Of a stretch of 64,000 nt of DNA, positions 35,079 through 46,880 are shown piece by piece (position 1 is the first letter of the stretch; every line of letters begins with the position of its first letter). A program made the position numbers and the translations under genes. This DNA comes from Magicicada septendecula (lineage: Eukaryota; Arthropoda; Insecta; Hemiptera; Cicadidae): the NCBI GenBank assembly GCA_034769895.1, contig CM068372.1, positions 372,391,258 to 372,455,257 of the forward strand, read 5' to 3'. The notes beneath the pieces are model-generated. The model was given only the letters and a program-made list of their open reading frames with translations, was not told where the DNA came from and ran no database searches.

Positions 35079-35229
35079 AATCAGGGTGGTACTGTGGATA
35101 CGGGCCTGTGCTGGCCAGCTTGTCAGGGCAGGGTCGTCTAGTGCTTGTCTGGCTTTATGGTATTGGGATCCTGAGGAAGGAAGTCCAGTAAAGTCATGCA
35201 GGTGCGGCCATAGCCACTGGATTAGGGGG
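35079..35229 (+). other. Conserved exon-like block of element A (151 bp)
   Basis: It follows GATTGTTACAG and ends before GTGAGTACC. It shares TGGCCAGC, GGGATC, AAGTCCAGTA and GTCATGCAGGTGCGGCCA with the block of element B and less closely with that of element C. In one frame A and B both read SCRCGHSH near the end. Confidence 0.6.
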
Positions 35230-35304
35230 GTGAGTACCCAACTTTTAATAAGGAAATAAGGGGGGCCATGGCGCCATATCTTAACTGATCCTCTTAGGTT
35301 TAGG

Positions 35305-35344
35305 CAATGAGAGTTTTTATGTTTTCACATAAAACCTCTCATGG
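35305..35344 (+). ncRNA. Stem-loop next to the polypurine tract of element A
   Basis: An 18-nt arm CAATGAGAGTTTTTATGT, the loop TTTC, and an 18-nt arm pair with two mismatches. It leads straight into a run of G (35343-35353) and then the LTR at 35357. Confidence 0.75.
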
Positions 35345-35356
35345 GGGGGGGGGTCT

Positions 35357-36599
35357 TGTAACGGGACAAAATTAGCAGAACCATTTTTATTTAATAATTT
35401 TCAGTAATTCTCAATGTATGTAGTAATTTTATAAAACCTATTGTTAGAGATGGGTGGGAAGACATAACAAAGCATAGGTGAGTCACAGAACACACACATG
35501 GCTTACGGCGTAGAAAGGAACACCACGTGTTTTCAATGATACAATGAACTTCCGGGGCCGAGAAACAACTAGAATCTTCGATGCTTGTGGGCAGGAGACG
35601 GGTGGACATCTGCTTGAAACTTGGATAGTGTGCCCACGCCATCTCAGATCGCCCCCAGTCGCCAGCTCACCTTCAAACAGTAAGTCGCAGAGTAATAGTG
35701 TCGGGAGGCCTATGCAGGCAAGTACGGTAGGCCTTCCCCAAAGTTAGGTTTAAATAAAAATAATGACGTATTAAAAACAGTTTTAATAACGCACCAGTTC
35801 AGCACACCTCATCAGATGGAACAGACGTAATTTAACTGTAGCCTAGGGCGTTTTTTTTTCTTTTGGGTAGGCCAAAAATGTTAAAGGAGGCCTACCAAGG
35901 AGTGTATTGCAATGTAATACAACAGTAAACAGTTTTACAACAGTAGTAACAGTTTTTTAAAATGAGTATTGTGGTAGTTTAGTGAAGACGGCTTGACTGA
36001 CATAGTGTGCAACACCTGGGACCTCATGCAGATAAGTACAGTGCGAAAACAAGTTTTTTTGGCCAAAAGTTTATATAGTAAACATTAATAAATAAGAGCT
36101 CAATAAAAAGGGGGTTAAAAAGAGATGTAAAGAGATTGAGAGAAAAAGGGGAGAAAGAAAAAGTAAAAGAGAGAGTACTGATGTGTATATGAAAATTTGC
36201 TTATGTAATTTTATGTTTTATAATTGTTTATAGTATCATATAAAAAGAAAGTAAGAAAAACAGAAAGAATTTAATTTTTGATTAAAATAAATAAGATTGG
36301 TTATTAGCATAAATATGTGTTAAGTGTAATTATTACACCTAATTACCAAAAGCTGTTTTCTGTGCCAAAAAACTCGCCTAAACGAACCTGTGAGTAATGA
36401 ATTAAGGGAAATAAATTATTATCTAAATTATTGAATGGGAAGAGTATAACGGTTTCGATATTGAACCTTAAAATATCGTGGCGACCTTGTACAACAATTC
36501 GGGATCTTCTGGTTTTGATAATAAGGTAAGTCATAAGTAAGTTCGTCAGAATCGGAGTAAGTAAAGTATTTCCTATTTTATTCTAATTGTATAGTTACA
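35357..36599 (+). mobile_element. 3' LTR of LTR retroelement A
   Basis: A 1243-bp partner of 23125-24368, ending TTACA before the target duplication TTAT. Confidence 0.92.
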
Positions 36600-36603
36600 T
36601 TAT

Positions 36604-36931
36604 CTTAAATAATTACTGTGAAATGAACATGAAAATTGAATATAATTCACTTGTTTAACCAGTTCTTGCAATAGAATTGTGATTTTTGTTTCCAAATTTC
36701 TTCTGAACAGAACATACTATTCTTAAGCAGTTTGAGAAGTACAGCAGAGAAAACCTTTACCCCCTTGAAGGCCATAAATTTCCCCTGAACTTCTGAAATT
36801 TGTTAAAGAATATTAAAAACATGAGAATAATAATAGTGAAATGTACAATGGTAGACAAGTTTCATTACCTTAAATATGGTCCAAACTTTATTGTACCCAT
36901 GTTCAGTGAAATGAAGCAATAAAAGAAAAAT
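36604..36931. other. IBTK intron between elements A and C
   Basis: Unique-looking intronic sequence with no supported feature. Confidence 0.4.
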
Positions 36932-36966
36932 TTTGGGAAGATGGCTGTGAAGACAGAATGTCAAGG
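36932..36966. repeat. Left part of a tandem duplication, split by element C
   Basis: ATTTTGGGAAGATGGCTGTG at 36932 is repeated at 48310 (ATTTTGGAAAGATGGCTGTG). The duplicated unit of about 190 bp continues at 48152 after element C. Confidence 0.75.
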
Positions 36967-38119
36967 TGTAACGGTACATAATGACTCAGTAACAGAATTA
37001 TGGGAATTAAGGGTGATTTTCAATGTTTTATTATGTAATTTTTAAACACAGATTGGTTAGGTACATTGTCCCTCTGGAAAAAGGAACAACGCCAATTCAG
37101 CCAGAGTAAGACTCCAAGGTCGCCGATGGACGTGATGAACTCAAAATATACCATGGCGGTGTTTGTGACGAAAAGACTACAATATGAATTATGATTGGAC
37201 AATAACACTGTTCCGTCATAACAAAACAATGACGCACTGACTACAACGCAGCTAACCAGGCGTTGTAGTGTATAAAAAAAAGCTTAATGACGTAAAATCA
37301 CACGCACACAAGCGCAAATTTACATTTGCCTCCATCTTAATTCAATGTAGTCCTTCAAGGGTGCAGCAGCGATGTATCGCTGTCTGTTCAGTTTTAACAT
37401 AAAAGTTTAATATAACCAGACTCTTAATTGCAAATGTGATGGTGGAGCGATAGTTGCTCAAATTTGATAACAATTAAAATCAAAACATGTAAAATCAGTG
37501 CTAATGTTGTAATTAAAACAAAAGAATTATTAGGCGAACACCAGCCATGCATTGGGGAATCAACCAAACACAGCGAGGGAGCAACGCAGATCACCGTTAA
37601 GAGAAGTCAACCTTTTGTCATTTTTCTATTAATTCAATGAGCTCATTAATTGAAAAACAAACTAATTAAACAATGTACTTGTAATCAGATGAATGTATGT
37701 GAGCGTGTGTGAGTGAGCACATGGCCATGAGTATCTCTGCCAAGGGCATTGGTTTGTGTACAACCTCAGATACGAATTAATAATTAATTCAAGCTGCAGC
37801 ATAAAAAATAACAGTTTTAATGATCTTGATTAGAGACCAAAAGAAAATATTTAAAATGAATAGAATTAATTAAAACAACCACCATTTTGTTTTTTCGTTG
37901 TAACATTGTACGATGCCATTTTGAGCACATGGTTTTATATAATGAAGTTACTTTGGCAATTAAAATTCGATAATTACTTTCACTCTAAAACAGTGTTATC
38001 ATTTGTGTCACCTTCTTTGACTCAAGAATCTCGCTGTAACGAATTCCTGGACCCCTTAGGTAAAAAAGCATATTACATAAGAAGAGTATGAGCCCGGCAA
38101 TAATTAAAGTTGGTAAGTA

Positions 38120-39647
38120 TGTAACGTTTTGCACACGTTACAATTCGGGAACCTGGTTAATTGGCTCAGGTCAATTAAACAGGCTGCCATAATCTTTACA
38201 AAATCATAAATAACTATTACGTACACAAATGTTAAATAGGGTCCCGTGAATTGAGGGATATTGACAAGGGATTTGGTAGATATATTCACTCACCTTTTGG
38301 ATAACCATGACATCTCTTTATTACATAAATTTAGCAATGAGTATATTAAAGATAAAACATTTGTACCTCTTGTACAAAGAGAATTAGAGTAATTTAGTAC
38401 TGAGTTAGCATAGTTTTTCTTTTATTAATACCCTCGGATCCGAGTACTTCGTTTCAGCATATGATATTACATTTATAATATTTATTCTTGTGTTATCTTA
38501 AATACTGCTTTATTTAACCAAAAATTATTTAAATTAAGGCATGTTATTGCTAAACATGAAATTACATTTAATTTAATTAAATCAGTCTTTCTTGTTTTAC
38601 TTAACGTTCAGTTTTTTATCTATTTAGTGTTTATCATACAATATTATACTTCAAGTTTTGAACCACTGAATTCAAAGTTCAGTGTCACCTGTGGGTATCA
38701 TCCTCGGCGAATCGGCGACTCTCTCGGTTGTCCTGGTGTCTTGTAGTTTTCTTCTGAAGATCAGGTTTCAGTTGTTGTTGAAGTTCGGAAGTCATTTTAG
38801 TCATGGTGAGTCCTGGTTCTCTCCTTTTTTAATAAGCTGTAGTAATCGCTTGTTGTTTTGGACTTTTACACAAAAGTTTTATTCACTTGTAATCACGTCA
38901 CATGTCGATTTAGTTATTGAGTTTCACATTATAATTTCACCATATTTTTAATTACATACACTTTATTGTTTAGATTCCCAGAGATGTCATAGACGCTCAA
39001 TTCTCATTCACACTCACTTGTTCACTACATATTTACTTTAATTATACTTGTAGATTATATTCGCGGTACACATGTTGTTTAAATTTATATTTAGTGCCGC
39101 TACATCTCAACTGTGAGTTTATTTACTTTTGAAAATATAATTATTATACCGCATCTCGGCAGTATGCTGTTTACGCTTCGACCGCTCCATTGCAAGTGAT
39201 TTATTAGTTAAGGGGTGCGAGTAGTAATCTCGCTTCACTTACTATTCAGCATAAAAGTAGTTCCATATTCGATTAATATTTACTCGTTTATCCTCTGACA
39301 TATTTAACTATATTTAATTATACTACGGTATCTCTTACTTATTATTTTATTATTGTACATCATTATGTTTTTTATCAAGTTGCCATTTAATACTATTATT
39401 AGTCATATTCACGGGTAATTATGCGTGTTGATGCCGGTTTCGGCAGGTTAAAGCCGGGTTAATTATTAAGGGGTGTTATCGCAATTTTATTATAGAATTC
39501 TTTTTGGTTTTAAAACTATTTATTTTGGGTATTATGGCGGGGTTACATTATCATTTTCATTAGGGGTTTATGTTCTGTTTTAATGTGAGATTTTAAATTA
39601 TTTTAAATTTCTTTTATTTCATTTTTTCCTCTTTTAAAATCGTCACA
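38120..39647 (-). mobile_element. LTR of retroelement D, left copy
   Basis: A 1528-bp LTR, nearly identical to 41665-43193. It is flanked on the outside by AGTA (38116-38119), which is repeated at 43194-43197. Minus orientation is chosen because a purine tract (AAGAGGAGGAGTA on the minus strand, 39648-39660) abuts this copy. Confidence 0.88.
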
Positions 39648-41664
39648 TACTCCTCCTCTTAACAATCGACGCCGGGTGAGTATTTTACGGGTTATTAGGT
39701 GAGCAACGTACTGGGAGTATGCTCGGGGATTTCTGTGTTAAAATTTAATTTAGTACACGATTTGTTTTCTCTATATCTCTTTAAATAATTTTGTTCATTT
39801 AAATGTTCTCCTCCGTGAAATTCCCTTTATCTCACTTCTTACAATGCTTACTTATATTTTTACTTCTTAATACTAATATCCGTAACTCACAATATTGTGG
39901 CCCGACTGACATAAGCTTACTCTAACTCCACAAGTTAGCTTTCAGCACGCACTCTTTTAATGATCTCTTGGCACCTTTCTGCCTCATCATTACTACCTTC
40001 AGTCGGCGCCGTTGTGACTTGTTACGTTACCTATATATAATTCTTAATTCTACTACAGAAATCTAAAGCCAATCCCATACTTGACCTTAGATTCATTATT
40101 AATCCTAACATCTTATGCTACTGAGAGAATCGGAATTTCACGAAGATAATAATTTTTGTTTTCAATTGATCAGCTGTAATACATAAACAAAAGGGGGCAA
40201 ACACTTTACTTTCAACGATCAGCTGTTACGCTGGAATTTGGGTGAAACTAGTTTTCTTCAAACAATGGCATTGTTTATGCGTACAAAGGGGGAAAGTCAA
40301 CTCGAGGGAGAATATATCTCTATTGTTCCATTTAACAATAGCTGACGGACAGCTTATTAACTTGCACTGGCTTGCTTCAAAAGGGGTGGCGTGTGCGATG
40401 CGTACACAAAGTTACGGCCCGTTACCAAGCTGAGTTTTGTCTTCAATACTGGCAGCTGGGGAATTATTTTCAAGCAGGACACAACCGGGTGTTTACATTA
40501 TTCAACGTTACTTGTATTATTCTTCACACATATACTTTTATTATTAATTTCTTTTTACTTATTCCACTAATACACTTCTATAATTATAATTATACTAACG
40601 TGTTATAATAATTTACAATATTATTAAACCTTTTATTCTAATGACTTATCATTTATTATTATCATTTTGGTCTGATTTAAGAAACGGTTTCTTTTTTTTG
40701 TTTCGAACTCGTTTATTTACTTAGGGAAGCATCATTCCATAAAATTAATCAGTACACTTGTTTTGTTTAGTCAGTAGTTTATATAACTCATCGTGTCAAT
40801 AGAAACACGAATTACACATTTATGCAGGCTTGTACAGGAAAACTACAGGTCTTAAATTGTCGCAAAATTGACGTGTTAGAGACTGAATACTTTGACACGT
40901 ACATACATGAATTGGTATAATACAATCTAATCTTTTTACGTATAATTATATACGAGTATGTGCGTAATCTCACACAAAATATACACTTATAAATATCGTC
41001 AATATTATTCATATATGCTACTTAGCCTCTTTCTTTTTACATACAATTTCCTAACTGAGTGCATAGATTTACAGAGTAGAGTATTTTATAATTGACACTA
41101 AGTACACTAACCATTTACACAAAATGAAACCAAAAACAGTGGCGCATTTTAATAATAAAATTATTTACTTTTTTTTTATTTTCAACAACGTCTGAAATCT
41201 TTTGTTACTGGGCAAGGGGTCACACACTTTGTAATACAATAGAGGGAGGTGATGTATTGTCTAACTCGAGGTGGCAGAGCGTAACAAAGGGATAGTTTGT
41301 TACAAGCGGGAACAGGTCATTTTCTTGTCTGAGATTGTCGTTAAACAGACAAGTTGGGGAATGCATTTTTAAACAGGTTTTACCCTGGGCTTACAATGTT
41401 TAAATTATTATTATATTATATTTAAATATCCTTACCTTATATATCATGTTTATTATATTATATTATATTATTACTATTACGCCACATAATGATTATAAAA
41501 ACACATTATCCTAATTCTGACTTTACGTACTTTAATTCTTCCTTTTGCGTATTTTAAATTAACATTCATAGAGTGAATAATTCTACCACATAGTAAATGA
41601 CAAACGCAGAGTATTTTATTTTGCTAAATATCATTTATTCAGCAATTAAGCAGAGTGGCGCATT
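39648..41664 (-). mobile_element. Internal region of element D, 2.0 kb without genes
   Basis: No frame over about 80 codons and no retroviral-type motif. With near-identical LTRs, a purine tract and clean target duplications, this is a recently inserted non-autonomous element. The primer site next to 41664 is not clear. Confidence 0.7.
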
Positions 41665-43193
41665 TGTAACGTTTTATTTACGTTACAATTCGGGAACCTG
41701 GTTAATTGGCTCAGGTCAATTAAACAGGCTGCCATAATCTTTACAAAATCATAAATAACTATTACGTACACAAATGTTAAATAGGGTCCCGTGAATTGAG
41801 GGATATTGACAAGGGATTTGGTAGATATATTCACTCACCTTTTGGATAACCATGACATCTCTTTATTACATAAATTTAGCAATGAGTATATTAAAGATAA
41901 AACATTTGTACCTCTTGTACAAAGAGAATTAGAGTAATTTAGTACTGAGTTAGCATAGTTTTTCTTTTATTAATACCCTCGGATCCGAGTACTTCGTTTC
42001 AGCATATGATATTACATTTATAATATTTATTCTTGTGTTATCTTAAATACTGCTTTATTTAACCAAAAATTATTTAAATTAAGGCATGTTATTGCTAAAC
42101 ATGAAATTACATTTAATTTAATTAAATCAGTCTTTCTTGTTTTACTTAACGTTCAGTTTTTTATCTATTTAGTGTTTATCATACAATATTATACTTCAAG
42201 TTTTGAACCACTGAATTCAAAGTTCAGTGTCACCTGTGGGTATCATCCTCGGCGAATCGGCGACTCTCTCGGTTGTCCTGGTGTCTTGTAGTTTTCTTCT
42301 GAAGATCAGGTTTCAGTTGTTGTTGAAGTTCGGAAGTCATTTTAGTCATGGTGAGTCCTGGTTCTCTCCTTTTTTTAATAAGTTGTAGTAATCGCTTGTT
42401 GTTTTGGACTTTTACACAAAAGTTTTATTCACTTGTAATCACGTCACATGTCGATTTAGTTATTGAGTTTCACATTATAATTTCACCATATTTTTAATTA
42501 CATACACTTTATTGTTTAGATTCCCAGAGATGTCATAGACGCTCAATTCTCATTCACACTCACTTGTTCACTACATATTTACTTTAATTATACTTGTAGA
42601 TTATATTCGCGGTACACATGTTGTTTAAATTTATATTTAGTGCCGCTACATCTCAACTGTGAGTTTATTTACTTTTGAAAATATAATTATTATACCGCAT
42701 CTCGGCAGTATGCTGTTTACGCTTCGACCGCTCCATTGCAAGTGATTTATTAGTTAAGGGGTGCGAGTAGTAATCTCGCTTCACTTACTATTCAGCATAA
42801 AAGTAGTTCCATATTCGATTAATATTTACTCGTTTATCCTCTGACATATTTAACTATATTTAATTATACTACGGTATCTCTTACTTATTATTTTATTATT
42901 GTACATCATTATGTTTTTTATCAAGTTGCCATTTAATACTATTATTAGTCATATTCACGGGTAATTATGCGTGTTGATGCCGGTTTCGGCAGGTTAAAGC
43001 CGGGTTAATTATTAAGGGGTGTTATCGCAATTTTATTATAGAATTCTTTTTGGTTTTAAAACTATTTATTTTGGGTATTATGGCGGGGTTACATTATCAT
43101 TTTCATTAGGGGTTTATGTTCTGTTTTAATGTGAGATTTTAAATTATTTTAAATTTCTTTTATTTCATTTTTTCCTCTTTTAAAATCGTCACA
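41665..43193 (-). mobile_element. LTR of retroelement D, right copy
   Basis: A 1529-bp partner of 38120-39647. It differs visibly only in a few places, for example the first 15 bases (TTTATTTAC against TTTGCACAC) and one C/T near 42383. Confidence 0.9.
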
Positions 43194-43311
43194 AGTACAC
43201 ACGTGCCATATTATGGTACTATTTATATGTATAAATCAAAATAGATTATAATGATTAAGTGAGTAATATAACAAATGCCGCCCTCACAGTGACTTTTAGT
43301 AATATCACAAA

Positions 43312-43329
43312 TGGCGCCCGAACAGGGAC
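43312..43329 (+). other. Primer-binding site of element C (lysine tRNA type)
   Basis: TGGCGCCCGAACAGGGAC lies two bases after the LTR and equals the well-known lysine-tRNA primer site. A degraded second copy with the same leader (AGTAATATCACAAATGGCCC) lies near 43484-43512. Confidence 0.85.
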
Positions 43330-43690
43330 ATGATTAATTATAATAATAATTATGGGTAAGATAACATGAATATTTATTTAAAGTTTATTGACGAATTGCG
43401 TCCAGAACAGGTAGTTAATAAGTTTATTGACAAATGTAGTATTGATACATACAAATATAAATACATTTATATTTATAAATATAAGTAATATCACAAATGG
43501 CCCCGAACAGTTGACTTTATATAAAAAATTATTTTATATAAATAAGCCAGATTCAGAGACATAGAGGGTGACGAAATAATCCAGAACCTAACAAGAGAGG
43601 TTATGGAGGTTATGTTAATAGAGTAAATAGTAATTGTGTAATTTCGTTATAAGTAGAACGAAATAATAATTCCAACATTTGAAATACAAA

Positions 43691-44960
43691 ATGGCAGAAA
43701 ATAATAATAGCATGGAAATGGAAAACACAGAGACAGAATCCATTTTATTGGAAAGACACATTAGCTCAACGCCCAAAGTAGTTGAAAATAAAATCTCATT
43801 AGAAAATATATTCACATTAATCAGTGACAAATTCAATCAAATGAATGGTACGCTTAATGCAAAATTAGATAGTTTTGAGAGTGAGTTAAAAAAGCAAAAT
43901 ACTTTACAGAATGTCAAATTAAACCAAGTAGAAGAGAAATTTGAAGAATTTGAAAATGAAATGTATAAACAAAACGTTGAAGTTAACAAGAAAATTAGTA
44001 AAATAGAGACACAGTATAATAATGTTGAAAGACAAACAGAAATTATAAATGAGCAAGTTCAAACTAAGATAAGTAATTTAGATGACAAAGTCAAACAAAT
44101 CAATGAAACCGTTCAAAGTCAAATAGAAATACAAAATAGAGAAGTAGAAAATAAATATGTAGAGACAGTAGAACAATTAGAAATTAAAACTAAGAATGAA
44201 GTAGACAAGTTAGAGATAAACAAAGATAACAAGGTAAGTAGTGGTGAGAATTATGATAATAGAATTAAAAATATGGTGTTAGGAAATAACTGTGTGAGTA
44301 TTGAGAGTGGTGATAAAAGTATAATGGGAGTAGAATTTGATAATGAAGTGATAAAAAGTGTTGATGAATTAGAGAGAAAGTATAGAGAGAATTTACAGAT
44401 AAAGGGGTTGCAGGGGATAAATTTTTCCCGTAATGTTGTATTAGGGGGTGAAGAAATGGCTTCACGTGAATATGTGAAAGACGATAGGTCTACACATAAA
44501 TTTCCCTTGGTTTTTTGTGCACTTCATAGGTGGTGCTGTAATGATAAGTTAGTATCCCCTGCATGTTTTGAGAGAGAGTGTGTAGCTTGGTATGATGGTG
44601 AGAAATGTTTGGAGAGAGAGAGAAATAGAGGTATTTAAAGTAAAGAGAAATTATGAAGAATTCATAGAAAGACTAGGCATAGAGAGAAATAATAATGATA
44701 ATGAGTACTTACCTTACAATGACATTGAGATAGCAGTAGATGAGGTTAACAATGATGATATAACTTACCTAATGTTAACAGATAATACCAACGGAGACTG
44801 GATAAAATTGACCAATATTGAACAGGTATATGAACCAACCGAAGTGATAATGAATGACATAGAAATAAGAGATTATTATAATAATAATAATAAATTTGAT
44901 ATAAATAAGAATGATCTATGTTACAAATATGTTAGACTATTGTTCGACGATATGGGGTAA
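43691..44960 (+). CDS. Sole ORF of LTR element C, coiled-coil protein with a frameshift
   Basis: ATG 43691 opens 316 codons up to a stop at 44638. The homologous continuation lies in another frame (44592-44960). The break falls in a GAGAGAGAGA run near 44612-44625, so dinucleotide slippage probably caused it. Residues 35-165 are a long coiled coil (LENIFTLISDKFNQMNGTLN, then KFEEFENEMYKQNVEVNKKI). The middle is polar, with VDELERKYRENLQIKGLQGI. The second frame has EIEVFKVKRNYEEFIERLGI and NTNGDWIKLTNIEQV. The order matches the intact ORF of element B, including the final D-W-I motif. No pol gene follows. Confidence 0.72.
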
Positions 44961-46602
44961 TTGTTTATTGTGTTATGAACATTTAATTGTGTGGACAGTA
45001 TTTTTAAAAATGGACTGATTAGGACTGATTATGGTAAATGATTTCATGATTATGTGAATTGTATATTTTGTGTATTGATGTCTATGTATTTGTGTATTTT
45101 TGCTGTTGTGTATTTTATGTATTTTTTAGGTAAGCATGTATTGTACGATTTTAAATAACTGAAGAAAGTTTAAATGATATTATGAGATTTAGATTCTAAA
45201 GGGTTAGTAAATGATTAAGCAGGTAATAGATTTGGGTATTGAGAGGTATTGTTGTTAGTTGGTAAGTGATGAATTTTGTAACGGTGTATTAAGTTGAAAT
45301 GTTGTAAAGAGTTTGGGAATGAGGATAAATCAGGGCATTGGAGTTAGTTAAATAGAGTTATTGGGAGTTAGGGAAAATAAAGTGTTGAGATGCTGATAAT
45401 ATATAAAGAGGTGTTAGATATTTTAGGGACACAGTGGTTAGTAATTATATGTAGAGTTGAGTGATGTGAGTGGTAATTATATTTGTTGTTGATGGTGATA
45501 TTTTGTAATAAGGGTATTGGTGTAGGAGTCCAACGAGAGATGTTGAGACAGGAGGGACCGTTGTGTGCCGGAAAGGGTTATCTGAAAGGGTCAGGAACCA
45601 ATGATGGAATGAGCATAGTGAGGGAATACACACATACTAGTACAAAAAATGCGCGGTGCCAGAGGTTTTAAATGGGATTTGTGAAGGGGGTTATTATAGA
45701 GATATTGGTGTCAAAATATATTAATGGTTAGAAGCGGCTAGGGTAGAAAAAAGAGGTGAGTAAGGTTAGGTTGACAGATGCCAAAATAAGACAGAGAAAA
45801 TAATGAATAATAGAGTCACCCAAATGAGTAAGGATAGAAGGGTTAGAAAAAAGGAAAATTCATAACAAAGGAAGGTAATTGTAACAGAAAGGTAAGGATA
45901 AATTTGAAATTGTTGTACAGAATCTAAACAAATGTCAAATAATTGAAAGTTAATTGAGAATTGATGTTATAAAGTTTTGGTACAAGTCATGTAAACTGTT
46001 TAATGTAAGGTAAATGTAACAATGTTAATATGTAATGTACAATGGTTTATGATGTTTTATTATGTTGATAATAGAGTGTGTGGTTAGGAGGTCGTTACAG
46101 GGGTAATGACGATAACAAGTGTTAAGAGATAGTATATTTTAAAGTTGAAAATCTAAAGTTACAAATGAAGTTGATAAAATATTATAGTAAGCTGCCATGT
46201 ACAGAATAGAAGAAGTGAGTCTAAGTTGAGTAACAAGAGCTAAATTTATTTTAGTAAGCTGAATTAAGTTACTAAGCTTTAGTAAGCTAAATTAAGTTGT
46301 AAGCTGAATTTGTAGAAATAATTATGTGAAGGTATTTTGGGGGTATATTAAAGAATTGTGGATATATTGTGTTATGTGTAGTTATATATAGGTTGTTTAT
46401 TTTCTTATAAGGAAGAAATTGAGTTTGGTGGTGGTAAAAAATCAATGTATTTTAAGTCTTGTAGTTGTGAGGTTGAAACTTTTGAATTAACAACAAACCA
46501 ATGCCCCAAACACAAACCAATGCGTCTAAAAGGGAACATATCAGTTATAGATATGTAAGTGTACTAGACCACTATTTTAAATTTTTGTATTCGATGTTTC
46601 AG
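44961..46602 (+). mobile_element. Non-coding internal region of element C
   Basis: AT-rich sequence with no reverse transcriptase, protease or integrase motif in any frame. Confidence 0.6.
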
Positions 46603-46747
46603 AGTTTTGTGGTGTTGTGACCGCAGTCCTGGGCTGGCTGGAGCGTCAGAACAGGAATGTAGAGTGCCTCATGGCCTTATGGTGTAGGGATCTCTCAGGA
46701 GAAGTCCAGTAAGGTCAGAGGGTGCGACCAACATCATGGGACCAAGG
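46603..46747 (+). other. Conserved exon-like block of element C (145 bp)
   Basis: It follows GATGTTTCAG and ends at CCAAGG before GTAAGT. It contains GGGATCTCTC and AAGTCCAGTAAGGTCAGAGG, aligned with the blocks of elements A and B. It has a stop in the frame that is open in A and B. Confidence 0.55.
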
Positions 46748-46832
46748 GTAAGTAATGATAAATTTTTTTGTAACGTTACAGGGGGTTGTGGTAACATATC
46801 TAGACCGATCCTTTTAGGAAAGTGTGAATGAG

Positions 46833-46872
46833 TCAAGGAAATTTTTTGGGTTTCGACACAAAAATTTTCCTT
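46833..46872 (+). ncRNA. Stem-loop next to the polypurine tract of element C
   Basis: An 18-nt arm CAAGGAAATTTTTTGGGT, the loop TTCG, and an 18-nt arm ACACAAAAATTTTCCTTG pair with two mismatches. AGGGGGTT follows and then the LTR. Confidence 0.8.
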
Positions 46873-46880
46873 GAGGGGGT

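Larger units (their letters stand above)
36967..43309 (+). mobile_element. 5' LTR of LTR retroelement C, containing element D
   Basis: Starts TGTAACGGTAC and ends ATATCACA. Without element D and its AGTA duplication it is about 1.27 kb and nearly identical to 46881-48147. The 4-bp duplication AAGG (36963-36966 and 48148-48151) bounds the whole element C. Confidence 0.92.
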
